Shown one piece after another: positions 3,801 through 6,708 of a stretch of 6,708 bases of DNA. Numbering within the stretch: position 1 is the first letter of the stretch; every line of letters begins with the position of its first letter. Made by a program: the position numbers and the translations under genes. The DNA comes from an uncultured Synergistia bacterium (GTDB taxonomy: Bacteria; Eremiobacterota; SpSt-956; JAKJGF01): contig CALARM010001165.1 of assembly GCA_937888925.1 (NCBI GenBank), positions 1 to 6,708 on the forward strand. Reading direction: 5' to 3'. The notes under the pieces were generated by a model that made no database searches, was not told the origin of the DNA, and was given only the letters and a program-made list of their open reading frames with translations.

Positions 3801-6708
3801 ATATTTCTGCAGGCATGTTACAGGTCTATCCTACAATTGCCGAACTTCTTGAACATGTCCTTATTTCGAAACATCCTGTAGAGGAAAAAAAGGAAGAAGT
3901 CATAAGCCATGTGACTATCCCTCTGTCACTCAGGGACAGTGACCGGTCTTCTATTGAAGCCATATACGGTCTGGCACCTCTTCAGGAAGGACTCCTCTTT
4001 CATGCCATGGCATCTCCCGACGCAGATCTGTACTGCACACAGATGTGCTGGAGCTATGAAGGAGAACTTCATATAGATGCATTGAAAGAGGCATGGAGTG
4101 ATATTTTTTCTGCCCACCCTGTTTTTCGTACAGGTTTTATCTGGGAAGAAAGTGCTGTCCAGATAGTTTACAGAGAAGTTTCTCTTCCATGGTATACAAT
4201 GGATCTCAGTGGAACGGACAGAGAAAAACATGAAGAAGAAATAGAAAAGATAAGGAAAAATATAAGACGTGAGGGATTTAATCTGAATAAGCCTCCTCTC
4301 CTTTCTTTTTATCTTATAAGGCTCGGGAACTGTGAATACAGGTTTATATGGTCATATCATCATATCATTCTGGACGGATGGTCAATTCCTTTAATCCTGA
4401 AAGAACTCTATGGAAGATATGAAGCAATTGTACATAAAGAAAATTTTTATTTCAAAGCTCCTGAACCATTTGAAGCCTATATAAAATGGCTTTCTGTACA
4501 GGATAAAGAAAAAACTATAGATTACTGGAAAAAGGCACTTTCAGATTTTTCCTCTCCCACTCCTCTTACAGTAAATCATTCCCGCCCGGATATTCATAAA
4601 CCGGTTGAACATATGAAAGATTATGTCCGTAATATTTCTGAAGATTTTCTTGCCGAATGTCAGGAATTTGCCCGTTCTGTCAGGGTAACAGTCAATACTC
4701 TGCTTCAACTGGCCTGGTACTCGGTGCTGGCCTGTTACAGCGGACATGATGATGTACTGTCCGGCATTACTGTTTCAGGAAGGCCTTCTGAACTCGACGG
4801 AGTTGAGAACATGATAGGACTCTTTATAAATACTGTTCCCTTTAGAGTCAAACTTGCTCCTTCAGAATCGGCAGTGTATAATCTTAAACATATTCATAGT
4901 GCCATACAGGAGTGCAATAATTTCGGCCATATATCTCTGAATAAACTTCAGTCTCTTTCGAGTATTCCTCCGGGAGAATCACTTTTTTACAGTCTTTATG
5001 TTTTCGAAAATTTCCCCTTTCATGAGAATTACTATGAAACTCCTGTTATAGCAGTGAAAGATTTGAAAGCCTATCAGAAAACCACCTATCCTCTGAATAT
5101 CATTCTCATACCGGAAAAAGAACTTGCCCTTCAGATTTCCTATGATGGAGATTGTTTTACGGAAGATGTAATAAAAAATCTTGCCTGTCATATAGAATCT
5201 GCACTGAAATGGATAGTTCATAATTCTGAAAGTCCCCTGAAAGATATAAATATACTTTCTGAAAGAGAAAAACACCTGTTAGTAAAAACCTTCAATGATA
5301 CTTATTATGATTTCCCTCAGGACGTGACAATTCATGATCTCATAGAGAAACAGGCAGAGCTGCACTCAGGCAGAATAGCTGTCGTTTATAAAGATGAAAA
5401 ACTGTCTTACAGAGAATTAAATGAAAGAGCGAATAAACTGGCTCATTTCCTCAGGAGGGAAGGAGTAAAGCCTGATAGCAGGGTAGCCATACTTCTGGAG
5501 CGATCGTGCCATATGATTGTAAGTATTCTATCTGTATTAAAAGCAGGCGGAGCCTATGTCCCAATAGACCCTGAATACCCTGTTGAGAGAATAAAATACA
5601 TACTCTCTGACAGCGGTTCCATTATGTTAATAACAGAACCTTATCTGGCTGAGAAGATAAAACCTTCTATTAAAGTACTGGATATAACATCTCCCGATGT
5701 TTATACAGGGAGTATTGAAAACCCTGAATATATAAATACATCGAAGGATCTTGCCTATATTATCTATACATCAGGTTCGACAGGTCAGCCGAAAGGTGCG
5801 ATGATAGAACACCAATCCCTTGTAAATATGTGTCTCTGGCATAAAAATATCCATCAGTTAAGTGAGCAGGACAGTATGACAAAATACGCATCTTTCGGAT
5901 TTGATGCATCTGTATGGGAAATATTTCCCTGTCTCATATCAGGTGCTGCACTCTATGTAATACCTGAAGATATAAGACTTTCTCCATCTGAATTAAATAG
6001 TTATTTTGAGGAGCATAATATAACTGTAAGTTATCTGCCCACTCAATTTGCGGAACAGTTTATGGAAATGTTTGACACCAGAACTCTCAGGTGGTTGGAT
6101 ACCGGCGGAGATAAATTTAGAACCTTCAGGAAGAAAAACTATAATATAGTAAATAATTATGGTCCTACCGAATATACAGTGTGCACCACGAGTTTTATCA
6201 TAGATAAATATTATGAAAATATTCCTATAGGAAAACCTCTTTATAATACAAGGGTTTATATTCTGGATAAATACAATAGACTTACTCCTATGTGTGTGCC
6301 TGGAGAACTGTGTATATGCGGTGCCGGTATGGCAAGGGGCTATCTGAACAGAGATGAACTTACTGCAGAAAAATTTGTAGAAAATCCCTTTGAGCCGGGG
6401 AAGAGGATGTACAGAACAGGTGATCTTGCCAGATGGCTCCCTGACGGAAATATTGAATTCCTCGGAAGAATTGATCAGCAGGTAAAAATAAGAGGTTTTC
6501 GTATTGAATTAGGCGAAATAGAAGAAGCTCTTAAAAAGATAGATTCCGTAAAAGATGCAGCAGTCGTTGATAGAAGTGATAAACAGGGAAATAAATATCT
6601 CTGTGCCTGTTACATAAGTGATGTAAAATTTAAATCTTCTGAATTACAGAAAGAACTTTCACAGTTCCTGCCCGATTACATGATCCCGTCATGCTTTATA
6701 AAAATCGA
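812..6708 (+). CDS. Multimodular nonribosomal peptide synthetase, C-A-PCP-C-A... (partial, 3' end beyond window)
   Basis: One open frame of 1,965 complete codons runs to the window edge without a stop or frameshift. Domain order is C1 (about 5-435), A1 (456-937), PCP1 (946-1018), C2 (1048-1472), A2 (1505 onward). It is a cytoplasmic assembly-line enzyme. Each A domain activates an amino acid as its adenylate and loads it on the phosphopantetheine arm of the next PCP; each C domain forms an amide bond. Key residues are present: H134/H135/D139 and H1183/H1184/D1188 in the C domains, P-loops at 600-613 and 1649-1662, S981 in LGGDS. The start is fixed by an in-frame stop at 791 and a ribosome binding site. 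The protein begins with C1 after only about seven residues, so there is no visible long docking segment. This fits an N-acylating starter module or an enzyme fed by a partner. Module 1 has no epimerase or methyltransferase. The product cannot be named, and PCP2 and the release domain lie outside the window. Confidence 0.97.
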   Translation, partial: MEEKYYELTHPQKRIWFTEEKYEGTSFANLALTVKYREKIDFPLLEKAINIVIKQNEGMRIRLGKTDNRILQYISPFEEYVPPFIDFSGKDEDTFNTWVKNKTLEPFILTDSYLFIFFLIKFNEKEEGYYIKTHHAISDGWTLGMIFQEVEYYYDILKNSTECEVKSYSSYIQFISDERAYLSSPDAERDREFWMNYLSPLPEEVNLSEKKVKATGICAKSLSIKIPAELSEKIYGYCKEYKSSVFKLILSCFAIYITGVTSSEEAVIGSANHNRSTKDQKNMTGMFVSTIPLRIIPDKDMDFNSFVEKTGNDINYIIKNHARYPFDILAGEVRKKYGVRPDYLLNLTLIGHPPMEDARKQVERIYPDYEPSDMAIHIFEKTDHNKKYIELEWDYQTEKFAGEHIERIHTLICQIISDAISEPHKKISRIKMCPPEEEKMIFEKFNNTFFEIPEHATVHELFEQQAELHPDKPAVVYEEQKLTYGELNRQANQIAAGLRKDGVKPDMPVGILLDSSPEMIVSILGVLKAGGFYVPIDPDYPQERISYMLSDSGAKILLTKKSLFNKFTFDGIIYDLEERNFFRGNRGNPEKVNTSHDLVYIIYTSGTTGRPKGVLIEHHSLINLSTWYIHTHGITCDDNASKYMAPAFDSSVAEIYPSLLAGATVHIIPKSIRLSPLQLNEYYETHHITTALLPTQFGEQFMELTKNQSLKWLLIAGEKLKSFTPQRYTVYNGYGPTEYTVETSFFTIDKYYENIPIGKPAYNTSVYIVDSCENLQPVGGPGELCISGKGLSRGYLNRKELTEQKFVNNPFKEGTKMYKTGDLARWLPDGNLEFLGRIDRQVKIRGFRIELAEIEQAMKSFDFIEEAVVVDHMDENNRLYLCGYYISDEEIDTERLKRELTKNLPDYMIPRYILKIDKIPLTPHGKVDKKALPVPDKSLLSSGYVAPATDEERFMAQIWKDVLKCGEVGIYDDFFSLGGDSIMSIQAVARAREAGINISAGMLQVYPTIAELLEHVLISKHPVEEKKEEVISHVTIPLSLRDSDRSSIEAIYGLAPLQEGLLFHAMASPDADLYCTQMCWSYEGELHIDALKEAWSDIFSAHPVFRTGFIWEESAVQIVYREVSLPWYTMDLSGTDREKHEEEIEKIRKNIRREGFNLNKPPLLSFYLIRLGNCEYRFIWSYHHIILDGWSIPLILKELYGRYEAIVHKENFYFKAPEPFEAYIKWLSVQDKEKTIDYWKKALSDFSSPTPLTVNHSRPDIHKPVEHMKDYVRNISEDFLAECQEFARSVRVTVNTLLQLAWYSVLACYSGHDDVLSGITVSGRPSELDGVENMIGLFINTVPFRVKLAPSESAVYNLKHIHSAIQECNNFGHISLNKLQSLSSIPPGESLFYSLYVFENFPFHENYYETPVIAVKDLKAYQKTTYPLNIILIPEKELALQISYDGDCFTEDVIKNLACHIESALKWIVHNSESPLKDINILSEREKHLLVKTFNDTYYDFPQDVTIHDLIEKQAELHSGRIAVVYKDEKLSYRELNERANKLAHFLRREGVKPDSRVAILLERSCHMIVSILSVLKAGGAYVPIDPEYPVERIKYILSDSGSIMLITEPYLAEKIKPSIKVLDITSPDVYTGSIENPEYINTSKDLAYIIYTSGSTGQPKGAMIEHQSLVNMCLWHKNIHQLSEQDSMTKYASFGFDASVWEIFPCLISGAALYVIPEDIRLSPSELNSYFEEHNITVSYLPTQFAEQFMEMFDTRTLRWLDTGGDKFRTFRKKNYNIVNNYGPTEYTVCTTSFIIDKYYENIPIGKPLYNTRVYILDKYNRLTPMCVPGELCICGAGMARGYLNRDELTAEKFVENPFEPGKRMYRTGDLARWLPDGNIEFLGRIDQQVKIRGFRIELGEIEEALKKIDSVKDAAVVDRSDKQGNKYLCACYISDVKFKSSELQKELSQFLPDYMIPSCFIKI
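824..2116 (+). other. NRPS domain C1: N-terminal condensation domain
   Basis: Residues 5-435 form a full-length condensation domain. Visible motifs are C1-like LTHPQKRIWF (8-17), a C2-like NEGMRIRL, the catalytic C3 HHAISDGW (134-141, with H135 as the general-base position), C5-like GMFVSTIPLRI (285-295), and YPFDIL near the C6 position. Nothing upstream in the protein supplies a donor, so the acyl donor must come from an acyl-CoA, an acyl carrier protein or another synthetase. A starter (acylating) type is my inference from position; telling it apart from an L-to-L type needs a phylogeny of C domains. Confidence 0.9.
2177..3622 (+). other. NRPS domain A1: adenylation domain with unassigned pocket code
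   Basis: Residues 456-937 contain all the core motifs: LTYGELN (482-488), LKAGGFYVPIDP (527-538), YIIYTSGTTGRPKG (600-613), FDSSVAEI (648-655), NGYGPTE (732-738), YKTGDL (818-823), GRIDRQVKIRGFRIEL (836-851), LPDYMIP, and GKVD with catalytic K926. Aligned to GrsA numbering, the pocket residues are D649, S650, A653, L692, L714, A716, G733, V741, E742 and K926. D649 is the usual ligand of the substrate amino group, so an ordinary alpha-amino acid is expected. Position 239 is alanine where many domains have tryptophan or another large residue. I do not know a substrate for this code. The residue at 299 rests on placing a one-residue gap before the AGE motif. Confidence 0.93.
3647..3865 (+). other. 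NRPS domain PCP1: peptidyl carrier (thiolation) domain
   Basis: Residues 946-1018 are a carrier domain of normal length with the signature DDFFSLGGDSIMSIQ. S981 is the expected site of the 4'-phosphopantetheine arm, which a separate phosphopantetheinyl transferase must add; no such gene is in the window. A charged linker (VEEKKEEV, from 1023) follows before C2. Confidence 0.95.
3953..5227 (+). other. NRPS domain C2: internal condensation domain
   Basis: Residues 1048-1472 begin with IEAIYGLAPLQEGLLFH, the standard opening of internal C domains. They contain HHIILDGWS (1183-1191) as the catalytic motif and GLFINTVPFRV (1336-1346) as C5. The serine after DGW and the lack of any epimerase-specific motif mark it as a true condensation domain. 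It should join the acylated or free residue on PCP1 to the amino acid of module 2. Because module 1 has no epimerase, an L-configured donor is expected, so L-to-L type is inferred from context. Confidence 0.92.
5324..6708 (+). other. NRPS domain A2: adenylation domain with unassigned pocket code (truncated by window)
   Basis: The region from residue 1505 to 1965 carries LSYRELN (1531-1537), LKAGGAYVPIDP (1576-1587), YIIYTSGSTGQPKG (1649-1662), FDASVWEI (1697-1704), NYGPTE (1782-1787), YRTGDL (1867-1872), the RGFRIEL hinge region and LPDYMIP (1953-1959). The window ends a few residues later, so the A10 lysine is not seen. Pocket residues by GrsA alignment are D1698, A1699, W1702, Y1741, D1763, G1765, N1782, V1790 and C1791. 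An aspartate at the 299 position (WLDTGG) is uncommon and could pair with a basic or hydrogen-bonding side chain; I cannot assign the substrate. It closely resembles A1 outside the pocket. Confidence 0.93.

Noticed and set aside
4358..4384. HHIILDG motif as a possible epimerization domain
   Set aside because: The domain opens with the IYGLAPLQEGLLFH segment, is followed by an A domain, and has the DGWS form of condensation domains rather than epimerase motifs.
838..5275. Many minus-strand frames of 60-112 codons across the NRPS region, for example 1850-2188
   Set aside because: They lie antisense to a continuous, motif-rich NRPS frame, have no family-like motifs and are explained by the codon bias of the plus strand.

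Overview
The window holds two units transcribed away from each other. On the minus strand, at the left edge, is a two-gene type II toxin-antitoxin operon of the VapBC kind: an AbrB/SpoVT-fold antitoxin (260-505) and a PIN-domain toxin that runs off the left end. On the plus strand, from 812 to the right end, is one uninterrupted reading frame of 1,965 codons. It encodes the first part of a large nonribosomal peptide synthetase (NRPS). About 300 bases of AT-rich DNA separate the two units.

Organism: the DNA is AT-rich (judged by eye, not measured) and strongly prefers AGA for arginine and ATA among isoleucine codons. The antitoxin gene has a good sigma70-type promoter (TTGATA, 17 bases, TACAAT). 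Shine-Dalgarno sequences precede both complete gene starts. Together these suggest a low-GC bacterium, most likely an anaerobic Firmicute (Clostridia-like). Some methanogens also carry NRPS genes of this style and AbrB/PIN pairs, so an archaeon cannot be excluded from the sequence alone.

NRPS layout: C1 (residues about 5-435), A1 (456-937), PCP1 (946-1018, phosphopantetheine serine S981), C2 (1048-1472), A2 (1505 to the window end). The window stops inside the C-terminal subdomain of A2, just before the catalytic lysine motif A10. All signature residues seen so far are intact: HHxxxDG in both condensation domains, the A3 P-loop, YGPTE, TGD and LGGDS. The enzyme should therefore be active. It starts directly with a condensation domain and has almost no sequence in front of it. 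This fits an initiation module that N-acylates its first amino acid, or one that receives a substrate from a partner protein without a long docking helix. Module 1 has no epimerase or methyltransferase.

I read the binding-pocket codes by alignment to remembered GrsA-PheA numbering: D-S-A-L-L-A-G-V-E-K for A1 and D-A-W-Y-D-G-N-V-C-(K outside the window) for A2. I cannot match either confidently to a known amino acid, so the product is unknown. The rest of the synthetase (PCP2, any later modules, the release domain) and any tailoring, transport or regulatory genes lie beyond the right edge.
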